DNA from: Asterella californica
Lineage: Eukaryota > Streptophyta > Marchantiopsida > Marchantiales > Aytoniaceae
Direction of reading: 5' to 3'
Assembly (NCBI GenBank): GCA_036924285.1
Contig: JAYKYS010000024.1
Span: 1,798,001-1,862,000 of the forward strand
Length of the DNA stretch: 64,000 nucleotides
Every line of letters begins with the position of its first letter. Position 1 is the first letter of the stretch. The position numbers and the translations under genes are program-made. Positions 55,301 through 64,000 of the stretch are shown one piece after another. The notes under the pieces are model-generated. The model was not told the DNA's origin and did not search any database. It saw only the letters and a list, made by a program, of their open reading frames with translations.

Positions 55301-55862
55301 TATGCCGGCGGAGTTGATGCATGGACAGAAACCTATCATGCCCATTGAGGAGCACATACCCACTTGGAATGTTCTACCTTGGGAGGATGGTATGTCTACC
55401 GAAGATCTTCTTGCTGTCCGAATTCGTCAACTAGAGAGAAGACCTGAAGATGTAGAGATTGCATTGGAGAAGCTGAAAGAGGCGCGCTTGAGAAACAAGG
55501 ACAGATTTGATAAGCGTCACCGATTAAGGCCGAAGGAGATTAAAAGGGGAGATTGGGTGTTGGTCTACGACAGTAGCTTGGACAACCAACACAGTGCGCT
55601 TAGAAAATTCTCTAAGCGATGGTTTGGCCCGTATGTGGTTCTTGTCGTGCTTGACAATGCCACATATTCACTAAGAGAGCTTGATGGGGCAGAGCTTAAA
55701 GTTCCCATTGCAGGCAAGCGTGTGAAACTCTTCAAGAAGCGAGATGAAGGGATAAGCATGGAGGAAGTCGGAGCGGAGTTTGATCTCTTGGATGACGATG
55801 GAGAAGATTTGGATGACGAAGATATTGACAACATCAGTCAAGAGGACGAAGATATAGAGTGA
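52365..55862 (+). CDS. pol: Pol polyprotein: reverse transcriptase, RNase H, integrase, element 3
   Basis: 1165 codons, uninterrupted, entered by -1 frameshift (the first codon is TTG, with no ATG nearby). Reverse transcriptase: IRDLYSGYDQFQL, LPQGATNSVAH, FLDD (Asp384, Asp385). RNase H: TVDTSPIAIGWAVGQ and GKNNPVADMLSR. Integrase: HESLWAGHRG...CQTCQ zinc region, catalytic Asp843, Asp902 (ADRGEL) and Glu937 (SERGH) with 34 residues between the last two, and WFGPYVV. The acidic C-terminal tail resembles that of element 1, and no chromodomain is seen. Domain order and spacing equal element 1, but the proteins are clearly diverged, so they are different families of one lineage. Confidence 0.93.
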   Translation: MTSTAIERGHSGTLEKVLSLEEGSAFCTGVVRFSGSGFATHTRLADLQKWEQKVVRKTEKDLKRVGVLEEDDKIEGVYLELGLGDFIDELAMHEQEDEDHVVEVHSRELYTAIESFVDPEVRVDTRYKTVDKKVKPVAQPLPSDSNQRVQQSSKEKSLRDLSRIGHKFTEATLKELKVGSADFLLPVEENRFREMLTRHGKAFAFEASEIGCVDPSIVAPMIIFTVPHAPWDLRPIPVPRAHLPKLIELLKEKMQMKILEPSFAPYSSRWFTVPKKSGALRFIQDMQPVNQVTIRNTGIGPIVGEFAEAFAGRAIYSIRDLYSGYDQFQLAEQSRDITTMRTPLGLVRMCTLPQGATNSVAHMMNGMNKVLREFVPEKTMPFLDDIPIKGCVEEEKDEIMDQKGCRNFVADHISDCDKILSRLEEAHLTLSGAKFSFGVREVVIVGHLCGWFGRKPDPGKVDAIRRMKDTCGSTTEVRRFLGTCVFYHVWIPHFAHVADPLYDLLRKHKRFAWEERHTEAIQRLKQLLSSPPVLRRVSYEDSKPVILTVDTSPIAIGWAVGQDDEEENRFAIRFGAKVLSERHRNYPQVKRELWGVVTAMKAEKDYLIGAPVIIETDCLPLLGMITNCNTPDIAMLRWIAYIKSLNPEFRHIAGKNNPVADMLSRARYEDEVEMVEDTKDVGTTVFCRAQGGESEHSKPFMEELYEGEWIDIGRYLSLLTRQPGWSDAHFKQIRRKAYNYLLRGGYLWKQTKQGGKMPQRVVCKVDMQKLLMQEFHESLWAGHRGIYATFTKLKERYWWRNMYRDVVQFVETCQTCQEYSGIRHRDELHPTYPLAMHYKWVVDLVIMPVGIWQMRYLVLAREDLSNQVEGRALRTKSTEGVCKFLLEDVICRYGCVGKITADRGELNNDEAKAFFKRCGVKLALTTAYNPEGNAKSERGHPPIVKAIVKACKGRAREWPRFLPFALWADRSTHSSVTGYMPAELMHGQKPIMPIEEHIPTWNVLPWEDGMSTEDLLAVRIRQLERRPEDVEIALEKLKEARLRNKDRFDKRHRLRPKEIKRGDWVLVYDSSLDNQHSALRKFSKRWFGPYVVLVVLDNATYSLRELDGAELKVPIAGKRVKLFKKRDEGISMEEVGAEFDLLDDDGEDLDDEDIDNISQEDEDIE

Positions 55863-55925
55863 TGCCGACCACAACTTGTGAGTGTTGGCGCATACCAGAG
55901 GATGCACAGGTTTAGAAGGGGTGGA
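55863..55925 (+). promoter_or_regulatory. Pol-LTR spacer with polypurine tract, element 3
   Basis: TTTAGAAGGGGTGGA lies immediately before the 3' LTR. The preceding GGCGCATACCAGAGGATG matches element 1, suggesting a conserved function in plus-strand priming or packaging. Confidence 0.75.
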
Positions 55926-56139
55926 TGTCGTGTTGTGGTTCGGCTCCTGTGTGAAATTCCTGTGTAACCTATGTTGTGTTTCTTTTCTGTGTTTCATGAA
56001 CCGTATCGCGTAACTCGCCGAACGGTGTGATGAGTGTCACGTTTGTGATTATCTGTTTAAGTGATCGCACGGTAGAGGAACGTGCCAAGTCATCGATCTG
56101 TGCGTGTTCACTTTAGTGGTCCTTGTCGCCGCATTTGTG

Positions 56140-56146
56140 TATAAAA
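56140..56146 (+). promoter_or_regulatory. LTR TATA box (3' LTR)
   Basis: TATAAAA. Transcription from here would read through ORFs a and b and into the antisense strand of LINE2. Confidence 0.55.
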
Positions 56147-56247
56147 TGATGGGTCGAAGGTTCATACGGCATTCTCTCTCAGCGGGTGATTCGTGAGGGT
56201 TCTCGGTGGTCTGCATGGAGGAGTGAAGATCTGCAGGAGTGGTGGTT

Positions 56248-56463
56248 ATGGACGGAGGTGTGTTACCGGTTCCGGATCTTCCTTTCCCGAATCCGTTTCA
56301 CATCAAGCTTCATTGCATCCACCGCGATCACTTTCGACAGTGGTTAGTTGCATACTTTGGCGATGAATTCATGGGAAGAATGATGGAGTTACAGCTTCCG
56401 GTGATCCTTCCGATCGTAACATACGGAGAGACTTGGGATAGGACGGTGTACATTTTGTTGTGA
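56248..56463 (+). CDS. LTR small ORF a, unknown, similar to ORF b
   Basis: 71 residues from ATG 56,248 (MDGGVLPVPDLPFPNPFHIK) to TGA. There is no recognised domain. It lies about 100 bp downstream of the LTR TATA box, preceded only by a 3-codon ATG frame at 56,215. Its core WLVAYFGDEFMGRMM followed by LPVILPIV aligns without gaps to WIVRNFGQEYYNRVI and FPFVVPFIV in ORF b: W, V, F, G, E, R and two P are identical and most other positions are conservative. The two therefore look like a tandem duplication of one small hydrophobic/aromatic domain. Expression is unproven. Confidence 0.45.
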   Translation: MDGGVLPVPDLPFPNPFHIKLHCIHRDHFRQWLVAYFGDEFMGRMMELQLPVILPIVTYGETWDRTVYILL

Positions 56464-56469
56464 GGAACA

Positions 56470-56673
56470 ATGGATCTCAACTATCCATCGAACGTTCCTT
56501 TCAACCTTTGGGTCGATGTCCGGTGTCATTGCAGACTGAAGATCTATCATGGGGCTTGGATCGTGAGAAACTTCGGGCAAGAATATTACAATCGAGTGAT
56601 AGCTTCACCGTTTCCTTTTGTCGTACCTTTTATTGTAGAACGTTTCCAGGTTGTAATATTGACGTTGTATTAG
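56470..56673 (+). CDS. LTR small ORF b, unknown, similar to ORF a
   Basis: 67 residues from ATG 56,470 to TAG, beginning 6 bp after the ORF a stop (a bicistron-like arrangement). It starts MDLNYPSNVPFNLW and includes Cys-His-Cys (VRCHCR), the shared WIV..FG.EYY core and a very hydrophobic C-terminus (PFPFVVPFIV, VVILTLY). No known family is recognised. Both LTRs carry it open, with two amino-acid differences. Confidence 0.45.
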   Translation: MDLNYPSNVPFNLWVDVRCHCRLKIYHGAWIVRNFGQEYYNRVIASPFPFVVPFIVERFQVVILTLY

Positions 56674-58328
56674 TCTGCGGCTCACTGGTTTCATTCTGGT
56701 TGAGCGCTTCTGTGTAGTTACGGACCGCGAAGAATCCATCGACATATCTGAAGGATTTTCTGAGGTCTTAGAGTGTTGTTGATGTCTTGTGTCTCCTTGG
56801 AGAGTAAAAATTCGTTCTAGGGGAAAAAGTTGAGTGGAGAAAAGACAAAAGTAAAGATCTTTTTGCTCTTATTGGTCCACTTTTGGACCAATGGTGTTCT
56901 AGCTGATCCTCGCGACGTTTCTGTGGTCTCTGGAGGCTTCGGGGGACCATTCGCGAAACGAAGGGTATGGTTGGAGAGCTCTCGACCGGGGCTACAATCT
57001 GGGCTGAAGAATCGGTCGATTTCATGGAGGGATGAGCGCGTTATGATCGATTGAGTGGAGGGGGGTGAAATTCGTACCTACTGCTACGTTTCTGGTTATT
57101 CCGAGAGATTCACGAGGAGTTTTGAGAAGCTGTCTGTTGGGTTGGAGAGCTGACGACGTGCTGGTCGTTTTGATATCAGTTTCATCAGATTCTTGATCGA
57201 TTTGGATTCTGAACCGACCGATTGAAGTTGAGAAGTACAGACGTGATAAGGCGGGAACAGCGAACTATGATAGTCATGGATAGTTTGATGTTGCTTAAGT
57301 TCTGTCTCGAATTTCTGAGTGAAACTTTCCAGGGTTGAAGCATGTCTTATCAGTAAGATACTTGGGAAGTTTCACCTCAAATGGTCAAGTAGTTTGTTCA
57401 GAATCTTGGATCAAATGTACCTGGGTCTGTAAAGCTCTGAAGTTAGCACAGATTACGGTTTGATCCATATCTGAGAATTGGTTTGAGATTTCGACCTGAA
57501 AATTGTTCAGGGTAGGAGTGAAGGGTCCAATCAAGCTTCCTGAGAAGTTTGATCATCATTGGTCGAGTGGTTTGGGAGGACTGAGGTCTCAAAGTTCGAA
57601 AATACTTCTGTTATTAGCAGTTTCGGGTTTTTCGGTATCATCTATTGTCAATTTGATCATTTCGAGCAATTTGGAGAGGAGTTTGTTGCTGAAACTGCCA
57701 TACCTGCATACAATTCGACATTGGAAGGTGTGGGGCTGATTTTAGCTCTTGGTGATGAAGGAGAACGGAGCCACCATGAGCCTTAAGCCGCTGTTTGGGT
57801 TCTCGGAGCTGCCAGGTACTACCGACGTTGGTGCTGTATTGAGATCTGAATAGTGTTTTGGAGTATGCATGTTTTACCTTGCTGGAATACTTGGTAGACC
57901 AGGGTGTACAGCAAGTTGTATCGATACTCTATCAAGTTGATTGAGTGATCTTAGTATCTTCTGGTTGTACTATGAAGTTGTGATAGTTGGATTGATGGTC
58001 AGTTAGCGTCGCTGGGGATCTATTCAGAAGTCAGGCTTCCAGTGATATAGATGAATAACTTCAGTTAGATAATACAGATCTGAGTATTGTTAGTTAGAGT
58101 TCAAAAGATCTGTTTGTAACACAAGTTTATGCAACCTATACGTAATCTTGGATCGTAACAAGCTTTAAACTTGAGCCGAGAGGATACAAGGTCACTCGGG
58201 CTAGAAGAGTAGATAGTGAAACATTTGAGTGGAAACACCTAGATCTAGATCCAACCTTGTCAATCCACATACCTCTGCACAGCCATATACCACGTGTATT
58301 CCTAGACAGAAAAACATGTTATACGATA

Positions 58329-58332
58329 CCGT
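58329..58332 (+). repeat. Target-site duplication of Gypsy element 3, right (CCGT)
   Basis: Matches 47,520-47,523. LINE2 ORF1 resumes here on the minus strand. Confidence 0.7.
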
Positions 58333-60734
58333 CTGGATAGGGCCATCCCACGGCCCGGATGTCACCGGCCCGTCCAAAGAAACATTCTCTCTCTCCTCCG
58401 AGCTCGCTATCGAGTTCTCCTCCTCTTTGTTACTGTCGTTATTTATTCTCCCTGGGGGTCTCTCTCTCCTTCCGTCCCCCGTTGAGGCCGCCCTGTCCAT
58501 CCTCTCGAAGTGGACCTCCTCCTGTCCTGAGAGCTCCAGAACCGTATCTGATATCTCTCTACACCCCTCTTCCGTTACCTTCCTCAGTATCTCGGCACCT
58601 TCTTCTTCTCTTTCGTACCTTCTCTTTCGCACCATCGAGTCTTTCTCTTCGTGTTGTTTCTCTTCCGCTTCCTGAGAGTCCATCCCTTCCCCTGTCGTCA
58701 GAGTCACCGATCCTGAAAATTCATCCGCCCCCTTGTCCGATTGAGCTTCAGTTAGAGCTTCAGCCGTTATCTTCGCTCCTCGTTTCTCGTCTGACTCTTT
58801 TTGACTGTTTGCTGCTTGCTGGTTGTGCCCCGCTGCCACGTTCAGGTCAGGTAGAGTCTTCTTAGCTTCGTTAGACACCTGTAGAGGCTGTGAGGCGTCC
58901 GCACCGTTGGCTAGAAGAGCAGGACAAGCAGATCTGAGCCCTTCTGAAGGAGAGTCTGAAGGAGAGTCCGGTGTCGCTTCGTTCCTTCTGCTGGCTCCGG
59001 GACCCGTCTTTCCTCCTACTTCCACAACTCTTTCTCTAGTCTCCCCTTCACCCTTCTTTTCCTCTACTGCTGTTCTCTCCTCTTCATCGACAAGCACTTG
59101 AAATCGGTTAGTAGGTGTCAAGGCTGTCGCCCTCTTTGGCTCTTTTCTCAACCACTTCTTCTTGGGGACTTGCGTAAATTCCCTCTCCTTCTTTGCGTTT
59201 TGGTGGACTTCCGCTGAAGAGACCTCTGCTGCAGCGCCCTTCGGGGTAGCCTCCTCCGTCTTGCCCTTGCCTGTAGCTTCTCCCTTCCTGACGTTTTCCA
59301 GACAGTTTCTCGCGAAGTGGCCCCTCCCGTTGCACACGAAACATGAAGCAGGGAGCGACTGGTAGATTATTGGCTGTGCTACTGTGGTCTCCACCCCCAC
59401 CCTTAACAGTAAGTGGTCTTTCAGATCCGCATCTGGGTCTATCAACACACATCCTCTAATGTGCGGGTAAGCATTTTTGGCTCTCGTAGTTGATTTGTAA
59501 AGCACTGGACCAATCGCTGCCAACATAGTGTCCACTCCGATCTCAAAGGTGGGGTCGACGAGAGGAAGGTCCACCCAGACGGCCACCGCTTTTGGGTTCT
59601 CAGCTTGAGTCCGGTGTCCCGGAGTCCAAGGGGTGGCCAATACAATCCTCCCGTTGCTGAATAGGAGCGCTTCCCTGAGTACCTCGTTACGTTGCTCTGG
59701 CGTTGCGAGCACCACAAGAAAGTTTTTCCGATTCAGCATGCGTAGTTGGGTTATTTCTACCCCCATCCCCTGTCTCAGTCTCCGAAGGCCCAAGCTTCGA
59801 ACGCGTCTCTGGAGGGGCTGCAGTCGATCGTGGACGTGACTACTGCTGTCATTTTCAATAAGGCCAGACGGCTCGCGACCAGATTCCTATCGAGGTCCAC
59901 TCTCACCCCGTTCTTCAGTTCTCCGAGGTTTTGATTCTTCTGGATACTCAGGAGCGCCTCCATCAGCTCCCCATCTGGCATCACGGCGCCCGCTAGTGGG
60001 TTGAACCCTTCGAGGTATGGGTTCTGGCTAGCCTTTCCTACTCCCCTCAGAGGTTTGGCCTAGCAATTTTGTGGTATTGGCGTGCCATTTCCGCCTTGAG
60101 AATCCTTGTCTATTGTGTTTTTCTCCTTACCACCTGCTCCTGATGTTATCTTCGTGTGTGATGTTGTAGGAGGGTCCGGCCGTCCCCTGACATCGATACT
60201 GTTTGGAGTTATCGACCACACGTCTCCTGCTTGAGTTACTGCACCGTACTGCGGAGCCGTGTTTTCTCCCTGCTTCGTACTGACGACCCCAGGGGAGCCC
60301 TGTTCGGCGAGTCCGCCTCGGGAAGCTGCACCCAGGGACACCCCCGAAGTCGAGGCAACCCCACCCTCGACTGGGGGGGGCCGACCGACAGACCGTCAGG
60401 AGGCTGCGACCCATGTGTACTCTCCACCGGTATCGCTCCGGTGGCCTCCTCTTCATGACCTACATCTTTTTCTCTCTCGACCTCACGATCAACACTGCGT
60501 TTTTTTTTGTGAGTGTAGAAGTCCTTCGACGGTTGCTGAATTTCTGTCATGGTTTCCCAACCTCCTAGAGTCAATAAAGTTTAAAGACTCTCTTCTGATT
60601 CTCTTTTTTTCCAAGTCCAGGGCAAGGTTCTGCCCCACTTGCTTCAGTGCTCCGAACTGCATCACCTCCCTGTCCTCAGTGCCTCTCCTTTCCTCCACCT
60701 CTGACACCTCGGTGTCACTATCTCGGTTCGACAT
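58333..60734 (-). pseudogene. LINE2 ORF1 (DUF4283-type with zinc knuckle), broken and split
   Basis: Possible start at 60,734 (MSNRDSDTEVSEVEERRG), then several frame changes between about 60,490 and 59,790. The conserved region is clear: LMEALLSIQKNQNLGELKNG and a following VDLDRNLVASRL stretch (59,960-59,860), then, in another frame, KAVAVWVDLPLVDPTFEI, AYPHIRGCVLIDPDADLKDH and a knuckle CFVCNGRGHFARNC (about 59,345-59,300). A long Glu/Lys/Ser-rich tail runs into the LTR boundary at 58,333. The C-terminal codons continue at 47,520 and below. Similarity to LINE1 ORF1 from the conserved domain through the knuckle supports the family. Confidence 0.87.
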
Positions 60735-60990
60735 TGTCTTGTGTTCGCTGTCGCAGTTCCCCTAAACCATCGCTGTTAGACATTTGTCCTTCTCAAATAC
60801 CGCAACCCTAATTGACGTCACTCTCCCTAATTCACGTACTCTTCCGTGGTTCACCTCCTATCACCCGAAACCCTGCTTAAGTGGAGCCTAAGTGCAACCT
60901 GCTAAACACCCCTCCTTGACCGTGCGTCTCCGCTCTCCGCATCCCCCCTCCGCTCCTCCATCGCGCCTCCAGTCTCACATGCTGGAAAAA

Positions 60991-63512
60991 CACACTAATT
61001 GCTTCTCGTCTGGTTGTCAAAGACTTTTCTAGATCAATCGCCTTATCATTTTATCCTTATTGACAATCATATGTAGATGGAACTAAACAACTATGTCTTT
61101 CATGATGGTCATATGACTTGGAAATTTTTTGTGGAAATCAATCATTGATATTTATTTATTCATTTTAATTCAATAAACCTAGATAAATTAAAGGAAATAA
61201 TTAGAATAATACCTTACAAAGTCAAAATATCATTTTTTATACATTAACTAGGACATACCATGTGACAAGTGGAGAAAAAATTTGGAAGCTTGTGCTCATT
61301 TGGAACCGCATGCTCCATCAAAAAGATTTTCAAGAAAACTTATATTGATTTTTTGGAGGATGACATGGCACTCAATTCCTGAATTGAAGAATACCACACA
61401 TGGATTAGGTGAGGAACACCTCTATCAAAGATTGAACTGAAGATGTGTCCGTTTGTCATTCCAGACAAAGTGAAAATCTGAATTGTGTATTTTGATTTAT
61501 TCAAAATATTATTAAAGTGTGAATATTTAATTTCTGAACGGTAAAAAGTAAAAGAGCACCTGGTTCACAAAGTCTTTTCAGGAAACATTTCTCATAAAGG
61601 CAAGGTCCATCCATCCATGTCTATAAATTACAGTTTTAGACACTTTTGTCCACGTGCCAAACTACCCATGTCCTCAACCAGAGGGTGTGGAGCAGTTATT
61701 TTCAGAAACTTGAACAATTGTTGGTGGCCTAGCAGGCTTCAAGTGCCTCTACAAACTTTCATATTTTTCTGAATTCATCTTGTTTGGGTTTGTATGGTAT
61801 TTTCTTGCTTGTTACTCATTTTGACCAAAAATGCAATAGAGACAATTTAAAATGGAACGAAGAAATCAAGACATGCAGCAAGTGCACGTCATGCCTTCTA
61901 ATTTTTATCACATCAATTTGGAAGACATCAATCACTACAAAAGTAATTAAAGATAATTTGGATATTTCTTTGCTTATTATTGTGAAATTTATATAAATTT
62001 ATATGTGGAATTAATGTGAAGAGTGTGGTGAAAATATAACAAAAATTCTGAAATTATTGTTGAATGACAATTAAACAAGTACTGACATTCGGATCTAAAT
62101 GAAGTTAAACACGCGTGTTCTCTATAGTATCATCTATGTTGCTTTCTATCTATCTTTTTTATTTCTTTATTTATATATGAATCCAATGAGAAGATAAACG
62201 TTATCTGTGTGTGATACCAAAGCTGTTTGTGGTTTAGAATCCACAAAGGTGGACGCACTCACATACTCTTTGCAGTCGCTAAGCTAAATTCTTGGTCAGT
62301 CTCATCTTCATGATTATAGTTCCTTGTGCCTGCTTCTACATTTTTCTGCTGCCGCTTTTATTTAGATTTTCTCCTACGTCATTATACTATTATACGCGAT
62401 TGATATATTGATATAACTTTGGTCGTAGGTAATCCTTGTGGGAAAGGTTGTTGTGCACACATATCCGTTGGTACAATAATAATTCTCAAGTGGTAGAAAG
62501 CTTGTGATGTGAACCCCCAGAATCAGAACGGTTAGTTATTCTCTCCTTTCAGTCTTTTACATATTAGGGGTTGTCAAACTAGGGAAGTGACTATTTAACA
62601 AGCAAGATGGATGGAAGAGGTAAATATGCAAGGATTTAATTCTTTATCTACTTTTTATCAGAAAAGACTAAATAATATGAATCGATGGATTAAATATATT
62701 TCTTTTGTAAACAAATGTTCGTAATTGTATTCTTTGTTCAAGATGTGCGAATCAACATTTTCCTTATAGGTCATGTCGGCTCATCTCCAGATCTGGGTAA
62801 CATTTAAAATTTAAAAGTAACTTTGATTTTTTGTTAATTTAATATAGAATTTCTAGAACCATATATGTTAAATGGCAAAAACTTGCCGAGAAGTTCATGC
62901 TACCTCATGTTAGTACATGAGACGTAATTTATGTTCTAACCTTCCCAGCGGGAAAGGTTAGAACATAAATTAATGTCCTCATAAAATTAGAGAATTAGGG
63001 TACAAGGCTTATCCTCCCAACAATGCATAAGCTTAGACTCCACTTATGGTTTATATCCGGATGAGTTGGCTATTCCAAGACTAGTTAATATATATTATTT
63101 ATAAATTAATCTAATTTTTCAATTTATTATAATATTATTTATATATTTATATATTTTCTGATAAGAGAAAACAAAATTCACTGTACAAGGCAGTGGGGAA
63201 GGATATTCATCACATCTTCCAGGTAGCTACTTACTCCCTACCAATAAAGTATGACCCCGCAACAAGGACCCAGTTTCGAGATCTTTTACACTTGTACCAC
63301 TGATGAGATATTGGACACAGGAATATAAAACGTGAACATGGAAACTAATTATTAATTTGAAAATAAATCTATTACCTGAAAGGATAAAGAGAGAAGGAAG
63401 AAATGGGAGCGTTCTGAATTTCTGACGGCAGACAAGAAACAGATGGAAGTCGAGGCGTGGTTACTACATATTTAGAATCTTCAATGCCGCAGTACAGTAG
63501 TGGCAGTCCATA
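60991..63512. other. AT-rich sequence without a recognisable gene
   Basis: Low-GC sequence with only short frames. It holds the long hairpin at 62,915-62,983; no other supported feature. Confidence 0.6.
62915..62983. repeat. Long hairpin (19-bp perfect stem, imperfect extension)
   Basis: Arms 62,925-62,943 and 62,954-62,972 are perfect reverse complements (TAATTTATGTTCTAACCTT). The stem continues inward with CCC/GGG around one bulge, and outward imperfectly (ATGAGAC with GTCCTCAT). Confidence 0.85.
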
Positions 63513-64000
63513 GAAATTGGCTTGATCATACCCCCGGTAGGTTCTGTGAGCTTGATCATACCCCTCTTAACGTTTGGTTGCTTAATCATACCCCTGATGG
63601 GTTATTGGCAGTAGAACCAGTCATTTTATCTTTTGGTTCATCATTTTAGTACCTTCAAGTTTGACTAAATATCACTGTCAGTAAAAATATTTAACATTAA
63701 AAACACGTGAGACTATCCATATTCTCATTCCTTTAATATTTGCATCTCACATGTGAGTGATATCACAAAGTGACTGGTTTTACAGGCAATAGCCAGTCAA
63801 GGGTGTGATCAAGCCATGAATTGTGAAGAGGGTATTATCAAGCTCATTCCTTTAATATTTGCATCTCACATGTGGGTGACATCACAAAGTGACTGGTTTT
63901 ACAGGCAATAGCCAGTCAGGGGTGTGATCAAGCCATGAATCGTGAAGAGGGGTATTATCAAGCTCAAGGAACCTACTGGGGGTGTGATCAAGCCAATTTC
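63513..64000. mobile_element. Terminal-inverted-repeat element (MITE-like), reaching window edge
   Basis: The left end GAAATTGGCTTGATCA is mirrored at 63,985-64,000. The inverted similarity extends about 115 bp on each side (63,513-63,627 and 63,886-64,000). The motif CTTGATCATACCCC, or a close variant, is repeated three times in each arm. There is no coding capacity. The true outer end could lie further out on both sides, and the target duplication is not visible. Confidence 0.75.
63724..63961. repeat. Tandem duplication of 119 bp inside the inverted-repeat element
   Basis: 63,724-63,842 and 63,843-63,961 match with few changes (CTCATTCCTTTAATATTTGC starts each). It includes the inner part of the right inverted repeat, making the right arm double. 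Confidence 0.85.

Larger units (their letters stand above)
47524..58328 (+). mobile_element. Ty3/Gypsy element 3, complete with two LTRs, inserted in LINE2
   Basis: 10,805 bp: 2,403-bp LTRs of equal length, primer site, gag-protease, frameshift site, pol and purine tract. It splits LINE2 ORF1, whose codons continue on both sides. The LTRs differ at 13 positions (0.5%) by my count, so the insertion is fairly young, but gag carries two disabling changes. Confidence 0.95.
55926..58328 (+). repeat. 3' LTR of Gypsy element 3 (2,403 bp)
   Basis: Same length as the 5' LTR, 13 differences by my count. TATA box at 56,140-56,146. The small ORFs a and b are both open in this copy. Confidence 0.95.
58329..60990 (-). 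mobile_element. LINE2 (minus strand), 5' part right of Gypsy element 3
   Basis: Contains the LINE2 leader and most of ORF1. The outer end near 60,990 is where the GC-rich leader (a GGAGGCGCGATGG-type segment, minus strand) changes to AT-rich DNA. No target duplication can be tested because the 3' end is lost. Confidence 0.8.

Noticed and set aside
60127..60574. Separate minus-strand genes between 60,060 and 60,574
   Set aside because: They are alternative frames of the broken N-terminal part of LINE2 ORF1, which is low-complexity and frameshifted.
63513..64000. CRISPR-like array from the repeated CTTGATCATACCCC words
   Set aside because: The words face inward as inverted arms of one element, with irregular spacing, in a plant-type genome.

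Overview
This window looks like plant nuclear DNA from a repeat-rich streptophyte genome. The evidence is Ty3/Gypsy, Ty1/Copia and L1-type LINE elements nested in one another, spliced-looking remnants of a transposase-like gene, long AT-rich gaps and short TTTAGGG telomere-type words. I lean to a charophyte or early-diverging land plant, because the Gypsy polymerases (FLDD reverse transcriptase, DHGS protease, SERGH integrase) and the GHTH...DQMFSR protein resemble what I recall from such genomes. That lean is from memory, not a search. I found no convincing single-copy host gene, tRNA or rRNA gene.

Layout. 1-~7,500: Gypsy element 1 (+), with gag cut by the window edge, an intact pol and a long 3' LTR carrying a heavily base-paired segment. 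~7,600-9,235: a truncated Copia element (-). 9,236-13,046 and 20,919-~21,317: copy A of a dispersed repeat with a broken DUF7869-like gene (-), split by LINE1. 13,032-20,918: LINE1 (+), apparently intact, with a 71-nt poly(A) tail and a 15-bp target duplication. 21,400-33,265: mostly AT-rich sequence, with a 2 x 103 bp tandem repeat and partial repeat copy B (26,290-27,600). 33,266-~38,620: repeat copy C, itself hit by a 482-bp TTAA-flanked element and a ~185-bp insertion. ~38,907-42,703: Gypsy element 2, a decayed 5' half. 42,704-45,780: a block extremely rich in the word GAAGAC/GTCTTC. 45,781-47,523 and 58,329-~60,990: LINE2 (-), split by Gypsy element 3. 47,524-58,328: Gypsy element 3 (+), with two 2,403-bp LTRs. 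60,990-63,512: AT-rich DNA with a strong hairpin. 63,513-64,000: a terminal-inverted-repeat element reaching the window edge.

How the parts work together. The three Gypsy elements are relatives. They share a gag with a C-X2-C-X4-H-X4-C knuckle, a DHGS protease in the gag frame, and a -1 frameshift heptamer at the gag/pol junction (GGGTTTT in elements 1 and 2, GGATTTT in element 3). Elements 2 and 3 share an unusual 19-nt primer-binding site. LINE1 could make an ORF1 nucleic-acid-binding protein and an ORF2 endonuclease/reverse transcriptase, and it may have a third ORF before its poly(A).

The most unusual signals are a pair of adjacent, mutually similar small ORFs inside the element 3 LTR just downstream of its TATA box, the conserved frameshift site, the LINE1 third ORF, the GAAGAC-saturated block, and a small transposon carrying a promoter-like and splice-donor-like segment.
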